Made by a program: the position numbers and the translations under genes. From positions 1 to 33,519 of the IMG/VR virus record IMGVR_UViG_3300042691_007469: a DNA stretch of 33,519 nt, one strand, 5' to 3'. Origin of the DNA: a virus. The notes under the pieces are model-generated. The model had not been told where the DNA came from and did no database searches. It saw nothing but the letters and a program-made list of their open reading frames with translations. Positions 6,696 to 15,012 of the stretch are shown here, in pieces (the stretch's first letter is position 1; each line of letters opens with the position of its first letter).

Positions 6696-7484
6696 ATGGC
6701 AACACTCGGAACACAGCTAATCAGCACAAGCTACACACAGCTTATCAAGACCCTTGGAACAGGCGGTCTTGACGGCTCGTTGCAGGTTATTACTGATGGC
6801 GATGACACGCAAAGCGCGCTTTCCTTGTCCACCTCTGCTGTAAGCAGCACAGGCTCATTCTCGGTTGTTGGAGCATCTACGCTCACAGGTGCGGTTACTT
6901 GTTCAAATACTCTTGGTGTAACTGGTGCGGCAACGCTATCCAGCTCACTTGGAGTTACTGGTGCGGTAACATTGTCCAGCACGCTTAATGTTACTGGAGC
7001 AGTTACATTGTCATCCAGCTTCACGGCATCTACTGGAACATCCACCATTGGTACTCTTTCTTGCGGCACTGCAAGCATTGGAACGTCCACCATTGGAACG
7101 ATCAATGGTACGACTGGAAGCTTTTCTGGCCTTACAGTAGCTGGGTCATTTAAGGTTGACGGAGGATCAACTCTTACGTCAATGACGTATGCTACTGCCG
7201 CATATACAGGTTCTACAATTTCAGACATCAATAATGCGACAAATGGTAATAATATTTCAACAGGAACATTTGCATTTACTGGAATTGGGAATAGCGACAT
7301 TGTTCTCGGTAGCCTTTCATCGCTTGCAGGCGCAACTGGTGGTACTCCTGGTGGTCTTGTTATGACATTCAGAACCGAAGCGACGAATGTGGCCAGATAT
7401 ACAATTCTTAATTGCTCTTCCAATACGGCAAGCACAATTTCGGCAGGAACAATCCACGCAACCGCACTGAGGTTTACAGCTTAA
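6696..7484 (+). CDS. Repetitive tail-fibre-like protein
   Basis: A 262-residue Thr/Ser/Gly/Ala-rich protein with a strong AGGAG site. The middle (about residues 45-155) holds imperfect repeats of about 10-12 residues (TLGVTGAATLSSSL, LGVTGAVTLSSTL, LNVTGAVTLSSS), the pattern of a trimeric beta-helix fibre shaft. The C-terminal third is less repetitive and may be the tip. It probably contacts the host surface with the next gene's product. The N-terminus (MATLGTQLISTSYTQLIKT) is of the kind that recurs in phage fibre proteins as a virion-attachment piece. Confidence 0.75.
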   Translation: MATLGTQLISTSYTQLIKTLGTGGLDGSLQVITDGDDTQSALSLSTSAVSSTGSFSVVGASTLTGAVTCSNTLGVTGAATLSSSLGVTGAVTLSSTLNVTGAVTLSSSFTASTGTSTIGTLSCGTASIGTSTIGTINGTTGSFSGLTVAGSFKVDGGSTLTSMTYATAAYTGSTISDINNATNGNNISTGTFAFTGIGNSDIVLGSLSSLAGATGGTPGGLVMTFRTEATNVARYTILNCSSNTASTISAGTIHATALRFTA

Positions 7485-7485
7485 T

Positions 7486-9132
7486 ATGGCAAACATAATC
7501 AATCGCCAGCAGACTTTTGCTACCAACGGAACTGTTGATGCAGCGAGCCTGCACAACCTTATTGATAGTGCGCTTATCAATTCAGCGATTATCAAGAACC
7601 AGGACGAAATAACAACAATTGGTACTTCTGATTTACTTCTGATTGCTCCTAGTAGCGTTGATTCCGCCTTGGCTCCAAGGAAGGTAACTGTCCAGAATCT
7701 TATTGATGATTCTTTTACATTCGGAACGTACACAAATTTAAGTCTTTCTGGATCTTTAACCTATGCAACGGCCACAGGGAATAACACCATCAGCACAAGT
7801 GCTACCATTACGAATGGTACGATTACAAATTTAAGAAATACATCTGGAACGATTGCCACGCTTAACAGCACAACTGGAACTATTGCTACACTAAATAGCA
7901 CTACTGGAACTATTGCTACACTAAACAGCACTACTGGAACGATTGCTACCTTAAACAGCACTACCGGGACAATCACAACTTTTAACAGCACGACTGGAAC
8001 GATTGGCAATCTGTCAACAACGCTTTCTGGAGACTTTACAATTAGCCAAGGAATAGGAACGCTTGGTACTTCTGGCGTGACGCTTGGCACTTATGGCGGG
8101 GCAACATCTATTCCAGTTCTTGCTATTGATGCAAAAGGCCGAGTAACAACTGCCAGCACATCTGCAATTACAAGCGGATTAACTGGATTCAGAAATCGCA
8201 TCATCAATGGTGATATGCGGATTGATCAGAGGAGTGATGGGTCAAGCCTTTCATTCCCAGCGAATTCTTCTGGATACGCAGTAGACAGATTTAAGTTCAT
8301 AACAAATGGATCTGCTGCTGCGACAGTCCAGAGAAGCACAACTGTTCCAACTGGACAAGGTTTTACAAATAGCCTATTGACCACAATTACAACAGCAGAG
8401 CCAGCAGTTGCATCTGGAAATAAAGTTACAACTTACTACTACAGTCTTGAAGGATTTAATGTTTCTGACCTTGGATGGGGAACTGCATCAGCACAATCAA
8501 TAACAATTTCGTTTTGGGTTAGGTCATCTGTTACTGGGACATTTTCGTTCTCAGTAATGAATACGTCCTTTGCTAGAAGCTACAACAGTTCTTACACAAT
8601 AAGCGCAGCGAACACATGGGAGAAAAAGACATTTACAATACCAGGAGATACTGGTGCAACATCAATTGACACTACAAATGGGAATGCAATTCAACTTGTA
8701 TTTGACCTTGGGTTTAGCACTTTGTACGAAACATCTACTGCAAATACTTGGTTGGCAAGCGGTGCATACGCTCTTTCTGGTTGCGTAAAACTTTCAAGCA
8801 CACTTAACGCAACTTGGTATTTAACTGGCCTACAACTTGAAGCAGGCTCAACCGCAACCGAGTTTGAGCGCAGGCCGATTGGGACGGAGTTGGCGTTGTG
8901 TCAGAGGTATTATGAGCAATCAAATACCTTAATGTCGACCTCAAGTTGGACAGCATTAATTAATGTATTGTTTTGGAAGGTTCTAAAAAGAGCTACACCA
9001 ACACTTACGGCAACATCTGAATCTGGTGGAAGCGGAGTTGCATTTGCTGCACTTGGCGCATTTTCGGCATATCAAAGTGTTGGTAATAGTGTCATTGGTT
9101 CGGTTCAAGTTAGAGGAGAATCAGAGCTATGA
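7486..9132 (+). CDS. Tail fibre protein with tandem decapeptide shaft
   Basis: A 548-residue protein starting one base after the previous stop. Residues 1-85 are an N-terminal attachment domain ([21 protein letters not shown]), of a type also seen in other fibres. Residues about 120-179 contain six tandem 10-residue repeats, T-[GS]-T-I-A-T-L-N-S-T, likely a beta-helical shaft. After a GRVTTAST linker comes a large C-terminal domain beginning [15 protein letters not shown] (about 236-250). That sequence starts a jelly-roll carbohydrate-binding-like head in many phage fibres, and the head ends near [18 protein letters not shown]. Likely role: receptor recognition. The stop overlaps the next start (ATGA). 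Confidence 0.85.
   Translation: MANIINRQQTFATNGTVDAASLHNLIDSALINSAIIKNQDEITTIGTSDLLLIAPSSVDSALAPRKVTVQNLIDDSFTFGTYTNLSLSGSLTYATATGNNTISTSATITNGTITNLRNTSGTIATLNSTTGTIATLNSTTGTIATLNSTTGTIATLNSTTGTITTFNSTTGTIGNLSTTLSGDFTISQGIGTLGTSGVTLGTYGGATSIPVLAIDAKGRVTTASTSAITSGLTGFRNRIINGDMRIDQRSDGSSLSFPANSSGYAVDRFKFITNGSAAATVQRSTTVPTGQGFTNSLLTTITTAEPAVASGNKVTTYYYSLEGFNVSDLGWGTASAQSITISFWVRSSVTGTFSFSVMNTSFARSYNSSYTISAANTWEKKTFTIPGDTGATSIDTTNGNAIQLVFDLGFSTLYETSTANTWLASGAYALSGCVKLSSTLNATWYLTGLQLEAGSTATEFERRPIGTELALCQRYYEQSNTLMSTSSWTALINVLFWKVLKRATPTLTATSESGGSGVAFAALGAFSAYQSVGNSVIGSVQVRGESEL
7843..8022 (+). repeat. Six 30-bp tandem repeats in fibre gene
   Basis: Consecutive units begin at 7843, 7873, 7903, 7933, 7963 and 7993. 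The consensus is ACTGGAACTATTGCTACACT followed by AAACAGCACT, encoding [10 protein letters not shown]. Copies 2 and 3 are nearly identical at the DNA level, while the first and last are diverged. Such repeats can change copy number by slippage or recombination, altering shaft length. Confidence 0.9.
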
Positions 9133-9284
9133 ACTATAAGCTATCTAATAGTGTAAATGGTCCGAATGTAATAAGGTTGATTGATAATGCTGTAATTCCT
9201 TTCGACCCAGCCAACACCGACTATCAAGTCTACTTGAAATGGCTGGCCGATGGAAACACCCCACTTCCTGCTGATCAAGAATAA
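9129..9284 (+). CDS. Small tail-fibre-associated protein
   Basis: A 51-residue gene whose ATG overlaps the fibre stop (ATGA). The product has the sequence pattern [20 protein letters not shown] (about 23-42) with a final TPLPAD. This N/D-x-D-Y-x-x-Y-x-x-W-L-x-x-G-N-T-P-x-P-A-D pattern recurs in small phage proteins encoded after tail fibres, some annotated as fibre assembly or attachment proteins. A chaperone or fibre-cap role is therefore plausible, but not shown. Confidence 0.65.
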   Translation: MNYKLSNSVNGPNVIRLIDNAVIPFDPANTDYQVYLKWLADGNTPLPADQE

Positions 9285-9287
9285 CAA

Positions 9288-9983
9288 ATGACCCTAACCG
9301 AAATCGCTCAGTATGCTGGCGAGAAGGTTGGCAAGACCGACTCGGATACGCTTACATTCTTACAGAAGTCGGCATCGCTGAACTATCGCAGGGTGTGGAA
9401 CTTTGCGCCCTGGCGGGAAACAGTAACAAGCTCAACCTACACGCTGGCAACCGGAACACGCACAGTCAGCCTTGGGTCGTTGGTCGAGAATCCACTATCT
9501 GTCGCTTATGATAATAGTGAGCTACAGCCAATGGATTTGGCCACGATTGTAAGCCAAGATGCAAACCTGCTTAATTCGGACACAACTGGAACTCCAGCAT
9601 TCTATTATTTCAAGGGAAGAAATACTGGAGGTACGGCTCAGATTGATATTTTCCCAACACTGCAAACGAGCAGCACTTCTGTTTTGCAGGTAATTGAAAA
9701 GCTCCAATGCCTTACACGCAGCAACTATCAAGTTGACTTTCCACCATCTCAAAGCTCTCTTAACGACGAGCTTCGTCTTCCTCACGTTAATCACGTTGTT
9801 CTATCCCTAACCCACGCAGATGCACTTGAGCGCGAGAGGCAGTATGGCAAGGCACAGGTAGTGACGCAGGCTGCAAATGCCGATCTTGCTGCTATGGCCA
9901 ATTATGAGTTAAGCCAGGTTGGAGGAATGAAACAGATTACTCCCAATAGCCTTGGTGAATTGACAATCGAAGAGATCATTTAA
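9288..9983 (+). CDS. Putative head-tail connector/adaptor protein
   Basis: A 231-residue protein. The helical N-terminus (LTEIAQYAGEKVGK, then TFLQKSASLNYRRVWNFAPWRE) and the Trp-rich, loosely packed beta middle (LVENPLSVAYDNSELQPMDL) match the overall look of podovirus adaptor or gatekeeper proteins (T7 gp11/P22 gp4 class), which sit between portal and nozzle. A long C-terminal helix (LSLTHADALERERQYGKAQVV) fits the same architecture. It is followed immediately by the nozzle-like protein. The assignment rests on order and architecture and not on a specific motif. Confidence 0.65.
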   Translation: MTLTEIAQYAGEKVGKTDSDTLTFLQKSASLNYRRVWNFAPWRETVTSSTYTLATGTRTVSLGSLVENPLSVAYDNSELQPMDLATIVSQDANLLNSDTTGTPAFYYFKGRNTGGTAQIDIFPTLQTSSTSVLQVIEKLQCLTRSNYQVDFPPSQSSLNDELRLPHVNHVVLSLTHADALERERQYGKAQVVTQAANADLAAMANYELSQVGGMKQITPNSLGELTIEEII

Positions 9984-9986
9984 GTT

Positions 9987-11837
9987 ATGCCGTACTTTGT
10001 TGACGCAACGGACGATGTCCTGACGTTTGACGGCATCCGAAGCTTTACAGGAGGTCAAGCCAGCGGTCTTCAGTCCGACCTGCTATCCGAGAATCAAGTA
10101 CAAGAGTTGTACAACATGACCCTTTCTCCAAAGGGTAATCTTGAAACTCGTGTAGGCGCAACAAGCTTTGCAACTGGAGCAACAAGCGGTACTGGATCGG
10201 TTGGCGGTATGCGATATTACGAAACTGGTTCGACTGCCCAATTATTGACTGTTACTGGCGGAAGATTCTACAGCATCAATTCCAGCGGTAGCGCAACACT
10301 CCACGCACCGGACAGAGTTTGGGGTACAACAAGCACTACATTTTCCTCAACAATTGGACAATGGAGGGATGGGTATGATGTAGCTCAAGACATTGAAGTA
10401 TCTTTTGCACAATTTGTTGACAGAATGTATTTGGCTGATTTAGACAGCGACCTTCATTATTGGGATGGAACAGGCATGGTAAAGCAAGGCGGGAAGGTTA
10501 GGGCAATCACAGTAACAACAGCGGGTAGCGGATACACTAGCGCAACAGCAATTGTTACTGGTCCAGACCTTGGCGGAACAATGCCAGAACTTATTGTAAC
10601 TGTGGCTGGCGGGGCTGTTACAGGGGTAACTGTTGTGAATGGCGGATCTGGATATTCCGGCGCACCGACTGTTACAATTATTGGGGATGGCTCTGGTGCT
10701 ACGGCCACAGCCACGGTCAGTCCGCCTCCTGCAAGTTTAAGGCTTATAGTAAATGCAGAAAACAGGCTGTTTGGTGTTGGATCTGGAACAAACAGAAACA
10801 CGCTTTATGCGTCTGATCTTCTTGACCCTTCCGTATGGGACTTGACAAACAGCATCGTTGTCAACGGAGATGACGGAGATCAAATCACGGCAGTTGTTCC
10901 TTACTATAAGAACAGGCTGATCGTATTTAAGAAACGCAGAGTTTTTCAGGTTGACATCCCAAATGATGCAACTTCTGGTGCAGATTGGGTTGTTTCAATT
11001 ATTTCAAACAATACTGGATGCGTGGCAACCGGAACTGCTGTTCAGGTAAGCAGCGATATTCTATTCTTATCCGACAACGGAATCAGATCGCTAGTTCGTT
11101 CTGCTGCGGATGATTTTAGCTCTGTAGGAATACCTATTTCAGAGATTGTCAAGGATGTAATCCAAAGCATCAATACGGATTCAATAAGAGTAGCTACTGC
11201 AATCTACTACGATAACCGCTATTTCTTGGCCATTCCAACAGGATCAAATGATTACAATGATACGCTATTGGTTTACAACACGGCGTTAAACGCATTTGAG
11301 GGAACATGGAGTCCGCAGGTAATGCAGTTCACGCTTACCAACTTCAATCAAGAAGGCTCTAGGGCAATGTTCAAGAAGACCAATGGGATCATTGAGAAGT
11401 ATGCTGGCTATAAGTCTCCGGCGGGAACTACATCTTCAGACTATCAAGATGCTGGAACTGATTATAGTTCTTATGTCCGCACCAAAGACTTTAACTTTGG
11501 CGATCCATTCTCGTTGAAGTACGGAAGCCATTTTGAAGTCATATTTGACAATTCATTCTCAACTGATGCGACCATTACAATCCAGCGCGATGTTGACGTT
11601 GGCGACATTGACGTTGCCTCCAACATCAACATTGCAAGCTCAGTTCTCACACTTCCATTTACGCTACCAGCCGTACTTCCAACATCCGTTAAGAAGAAAC
11701 TAGCAAGCGATCTACGCAAGTACGAGAAGTGGCGGTTGTTAAACATCAAGATTTCCACACCAGCGAACAAGATGGCTATTCGTCAAATTATGGCGGCAGC
11801 CAATCCAGATACTATTGAGATTCAAAAGACAATATGA
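9987..11837 (+). CDS. Putative tail nozzle / tubular protein
   Basis: A 616-residue, strongly beta-rich protein, three bases after the adaptor-like gene. Residues about 1-160 carry propeller-like repeats (QVQELYNMTLSPKGNLETRVGA). A Gly/Val/Thr-rich insert at about 170-250 has two related units (TTAGSGYTSATAIVTG and VNGGSGYSGAPTVTIIG), a recurrent phage-surface repeat. The propeller continues with ENRLFGVGSGTNRNTLYASD and YYKNRLIVFKKRRVFQVD. This matches the podovirus nozzle class (T7 gp12/P22 gp10-type) that closes the tail tube. The inserted SGY repeats may project from the virion as decoration or host-contact modules. Confidence 0.75.
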   Translation: MPYFVDATDDVLTFDGIRSFTGGQASGLQSDLLSENQVQELYNMTLSPKGNLETRVGATSFATGATSGTGSVGGMRYYETGSTAQLLTVTGGRFYSINSSGSATLHAPDRVWGTTSTTFSSTIGQWRDGYDVAQDIEVSFAQFVDRMYLADLDSDLHYWDGTGMVKQGGKVRAITVTTAGSGYTSATAIVTGPDLGGTMPELIVTVAGGAVTGVTVVNGGSGYSGAPTVTIIGDGSGATATATVSPPPASLRLIVNAENRLFGVGSGTNRNTLYASDLLDPSVWDLTNSIVVNGDDGDQITAVVPYYKNRLIVFKKRRVFQVDIPNDATSGADWVVSIISNNTGCVATGTAVQVSSDILFLSDNGIRSLVRSAADDFSSVGIPISEIVKDVIQSINTDSIRVATAIYYDNRYFLAIPTGSNDYNDTLLVYNTALNAFEGTWSPQVMQFTLTNFNQEGSRAMFKKTNGIIEKYAGYKSPAGTTSSDYQDAGTDYSSYVRTKDFNFGDPFSLKYGSHFEVIFDNSFSTDATITIQRDVDVGDIDVASNINIASSVLTLPFTLPAVLPTSVKKKLASDLRKYEKWRLLNIKISTPANKMAIRQIMAAANPDTIEIQKTI

Positions 11838-12202
11838 CGGCTATTGAATATATTGAAGAAAGTGGCGTGCCGGAGGCTATGTGGCCTAATCTAGCCGATT
11901 GGTTTGGATGGTTTGAGAAGCAAGGCATGGTAGGCATTGTAGAGGATAAGGACGGCATAGCTGGAGTGGCTTTGGCTAGGTGTATAAAGGATGGACAAAA
12001 GCCTGATCATTATGTGCATAGCGAAGATGGGGAGAATGTATTTGTTGATTTGACTATATCCTCAAAAGGTGCTAAATCCTTGAGATGCTTGCTGTTGCTC
12101 CTTTGGGAGCGTTTTGGTCCCCGCAAGCGGATCACATTTAATCGTTCTGGTAAACCAAGGAGTTACGACTATATGACATTTATGCGAAAGGCTAGGGTTT
12201 AG
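11834..12202 (+). CDS. Small GNAT-like protein in the tail/core cluster
   Basis: A 122-residue protein in ATGA overlap with the nozzle gene. It reads as alpha/beta with GIAGVALARCI (strand), an acidic loop, VFVDLTISS, then a helix ending in LLLLLWERFGPRKRITFNR. This resembles the small acetyltransferase-like proteins found with internal virion proteins in some podoviruses (T7 gp13-type position). A clear acetyl-CoA loop (Q/RxxGxG/A) is not visible, so it may be non-enzymatic. Function tentative. Confidence 0.5.
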   Translation: MTAIEYIEESGVPEAMWPNLADWFGWFEKQGMVGIVEDKDGIAGVALARCIKDGQKPDHYVHSEDGENVFVDLTISSKGAKSLRCLLLLLWERFGPRKRITFNRSGKPRSYDYMTFMRKARV

Positions 12203-12203
12203 T

Positions 12204-12680
12204 ATGGGTGGAGGACCTTCAATTCCTGCACCGCCGCCCCCGCCCGATCCAGCGGCGGTTGCGCAAGCCAATGCAGAAGCATACAAGAAGAATATTGAGA
12301 CTTATCTTGAGAAGGCTCCAGAGATGGCACAGCTTGAGAATAAGCTTCGCATTCAATATATGCCTCAACAGCGTTCTCTGGAACGCCAGCTATCGGCTCT
12401 AGACCAACAGGCAGGCGTGCAGGCTGGTATGCAATTGGAACGTCAATATGGTCCGCAACGCACTTTAGAATCGCTCCGCAGGCAGTATGAGACTAGCCCC
12501 CAGGCGTATGCATTGAATCGTGGATTAGGCGATCAGATGACACGCCAGTTTGAGCGTCTTTATGGAACTAGCCCATACGGATCGGTTGAGCAGAATGTGG
12601 CAATGAATCGCCAGCCTGGACCATTTGATTTTTATGGCACGATTGGAACGAATATTAACAATCCAGACCTAAAGGCATAG
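12204..12680 (+). CDS. Putative internal virion protein (gp14-like)
   Basis: A 158-residue protein beginning MGGGPSIPAPPPPPDPAAVA, a Gly/Pro-rich start typical of podovirus internal core proteins and their adaptors. A long helix (about 25-95, rich in Gln/Glu/Arg) follows, then a Tyr-containing tail (FERLYGTSPYGS). Such proteins are ejected first and form a conduit through the outer membrane. The location just before three larger internal-protein genes supports the call. Confidence 0.65.
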   Translation: MGGGPSIPAPPPPPDPAAVAQANAEAYKKNIETYLEKAPEMAQLENKLRIQYMPQQRSLERQLSALDQQAGVQAGMQLERQYGPQRTLESLRRQYETSPQAYALNRGLGDQMTRQFERLYGTSPYGSVEQNVAMNRQPGPFDFYGTIGTNINNPDLKA

Positions 12681-12681
12681 T

Positions 12682-14259
12682 ATGGCAGTATTATCTAAAG
12701 AAGAATTTTACAATCAGAAGTATGCTCCAACAGCAAATTGGAATCAGTTGTTTTATACCAATCCTGGTCATTTTCAATCAGCAAACGCTCCGGCAGACTA
12801 TAAAAGTTTTCTAGCTGGAAAGTCTACATACAATGGTGGATGGTCTAGCGGTCCAAGAACATACGCTGCTGATGCGGTTGATAAAAACGCAATGCTTCGT
12901 GACTTTGATAATGCTTATCAAGACTACAAAGATACCGCGCGAGACGAAGAACAAAAACAAAGCTTGGCTCAAATTCAGGGACAAGAAAACACATACAACT
13001 CTCTCGCATCACAAATAGCAGCGTTATCTGGTGGTGGAGCTATGGGAGCAGGTGCAGCACAAGGTTCGGCTGGTTCGCAATTCAATCAGGCATTGGCTCA
13101 ACTTTCCGCTGGCCGTAATTACGGATCGTCTGACCTTGGCACGATGTTAAACTTTCAGGTATCCGACAAGCAGATCGTTGACGACTACAACAACTCCAAG
13201 CTTTCCAGCCTAAATAGCGTGATTGATAGAGGCAATGCTCAGATTGCCGGAATCAATGAGAGGCTTAAAACAGCTAATGACCTTCTGGCTGGATTGCCAG
13301 CGGGCGACGCAAGGCGTACTTCTTCCGAAGTATTTGTTAAGCAACTTGGTGATGACCTAAAAAGCGTAACCAGTGCAGTTGCCGAAGCGCAAGATATGCA
13401 GAAGAACTTTAAGCCTATCTCGATTGATAGTCCTGAAGGCTTAAAGGAAATAACATCATTCCGCAGTTTTGCACAGCTCCCCGAAGAACGCGCTGCCCAA
13501 CAGCTTTATCAGATTGATCCAGAGTCATACAAGACAGCAGTTGGTCTTGGACAGCAATATCGCCAGATGGCTACTCAGCCAATCGGACCCACAACCACGC
13601 CAGAGACTGAGCAAATCCGCAAGACCATTGAGGACGAGGCTCTTAATCAGCTTCGCCTTGGATCGACCATTGGTGCGGAAGAACGGCGTGGATACGAGCA
13701 AGCCGCCAGAGCCGCACAAACTGCGCGTGGCAATATCTTTGGAATTGGACCAGCAGTACAAGAGGCAGCACAGATTGGCGCAGCTGGAGAAGCCCGCAAG
13801 CTGGCACGATATGGTGCGGCACAAAGCTTCCTTGGGTCTGGATTGTCAACTGGTGATGCGCTCAAAGCTGACTTGGCGTTCCGTGACGCATTGCGTCAAA
13901 ACAGACTAGGTGCAGCTTCTAACTTCATTGGCGGGGGACCTTCAATTGGAAACTTGTCGCAGGCTAGAACAGCCCAACAACAGGGCGCGTTCCAGAACTA
14001 CATCCAAGCCAATCAAGCTCTCCCCGGCGGGTTTAACCAACAGCCTTCTACAGCGGCTAACTTCTATCAGACAACTGATCCAAATATTCCTGTTGCTCTT
14101 ACCAATGCGTTTAACGATCTGTACAGATCGCAGTCCAATTACCAAGCCAGCACTTATGGCGCGCAGGTTGGTGCTATCGCAAGCCAGCCAAGCGGAGCGC
14201 AACAGTTTGGAGCAATTGCGTCTGGCATTGGTTCGCTTATACCGAATATAGCAATTTAA
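12682..14259 (+). CDS. Putative ejection (internal core) protein
   Basis: A 525-residue, Gln/Ala/Ser-rich, mostly helical protein starting one base after the previous stop. Residues about 80-250 form coiled coil with repeated AGINERLKTANDLLAGLPAG-like helices, and residues about 310-430 form an Ala/Arg-rich helical bundle (EERRGYEQAARAAQTARGN, then EARKLARYGAAQSFLG). The last 60 residues include a Gly/Ser/Ala-rich hydrophobic end (QQFGAIASGIGSLIPNIAI). Internal-core proteins of this size are delivered into the cell during DNA ejection and help span the periplasm. No enzymatic motif seen. Confidence 0.6.
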   Translation: MAVLSKEEFYNQKYAPTANWNQLFYTNPGHFQSANAPADYKSFLAGKSTYNGGWSSGPRTYAADAVDKNAMLRDFDNAYQDYKDTARDEEQKQSLAQIQGQENTYNSLASQIAALSGGGAMGAGAAQGSAGSQFNQALAQLSAGRNYGSSDLGTMLNFQVSDKQIVDDYNNSKLSSLNSVIDRGNAQIAGINERLKTANDLLAGLPAGDARRTSSEVFVKQLGDDLKSVTSAVAEAQDMQKNFKPISIDSPEGLKEITSFRSFAQLPEERAAQQLYQIDPESYKTAVGLGQQYRQMATQPIGPTTTPETEQIRKTIEDEALNQLRLGSTIGAEERRGYEQAARAAQTARGNIFGIGPAVQEAAQIGAAGEARKLARYGAAQSFLGSGLSTGDALKADLAFRDALRQNRLGAASNFIGGGPSIGNLSQARTAQQQGAFQNYIQANQALPGGFNQQPSTAANFYQTTDPNIPVALTNAFNDLYRSQSNYQASTYGAQVGAIASQPSGAQQFGAIASGIGSLIPNIAI

Positions 14260-14267
14260 GGAGATTT

Positions 14268-15008
14268 ATGGGTAAAATCACAATGGATTTGGCGGCAATG
14301 TTTCCTCAAACTTTTGGAGATAAAGATGCATTGCGTAGGGCTGCATTAAGCGAACAACTTCAAAATGCACAGTTAAATGCATACACACAAAATCAGCAGG
14401 AAAAAGAGGTAATAAGATCAAATCAAATATTGCCATTTGAGGACTTTAAGATTGATGTAAATGGAGAGCAGATTCCATTTAAGGCACTTCCTCCAGAGCA
14501 GAAGGCTCAGTGGGCAAAGCAACGCCAAGTTGATTGGGAGCTAGAGCAATCAAGAAAGTTTACAAAGCACCAAGCAGATATGGCGAAGGCTGAAGTTGAG
14601 CTTGAAACAAACCTTCAAAAGAAGAGGGATATTCAAGCCTCTCAAGCTGGTGGCAATGTAAAGCCTGGTCCAGATTTCTTCCCTGGTGAAATGTTTGGGA
14701 AGTCATACGCAAAACAACTAAAAGACATCGAACAAGAAATAGGTAAAACTGAACAAAAGCGTAATGTTGCTGGGATTCAAATGCAGGCATTAAAAGATAC
14801 TCAAATGCCGCAAAGTTACGGAATGCCTTCAGTTACAAGGCCTGCCACACAGCAACCAACAGCCCAACCATCCGCACAGCCACAAGCACAGCCACAAACA
14901 CAGCAAGCAGTTCCTACCTATAAATCAAGAGACGAGGCAATTCAAGGCGGGGCAAAAGCTGGAGATATTGTTTATATTCAAGGTGTCGGAAAAGTAAGGA
15001 TGAGATAA
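14268..15008 (+). CDS. Putative internal virion protein, Gln/Pro-rich linker
   Basis: A 246-residue protein with a strong AAGGAG site. Residues 1-155 are helical and charged with coiled-coil character (QADMAKAEVELETNLQKKRD). Residues about 175-210 are a Pro/Gln/Ala low-complexity linker (QQPTAQPSAQPQAQPQTQQ), and the last 35 residues form a small beta unit (YKSRDEAIQGGAKAGDIVYI, then VGKVRMR). The layout, helical body - flexible linker - small beta tag, resembles internal or scaffolding-type virion proteins. Function unknown beyond the context of ejection genes. Confidence 0.55.
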   Translation: MGKITMDLAAMFPQTFGDKDALRRAALSEQLQNAQLNAYTQNQQEKEVIRSNQILPFEDFKIDVNGEQIPFKALPPEQKAQWAKQRQVDWELEQSRKFTKHQADMAKAEVELETNLQKKRDIQASQAGGNVKPGPDFFPGEMFGKSYAKQLKDIEQEIGKTEQKRNVAGIQMQALKDTQMPQSYGMPSVTRPATQQPTAQPSAQPQAQPQTQQAVPTYKSRDEAIQGGAKAGDIVYIQGVGKVRMR

Positions 15009-15012
15009 CAAA

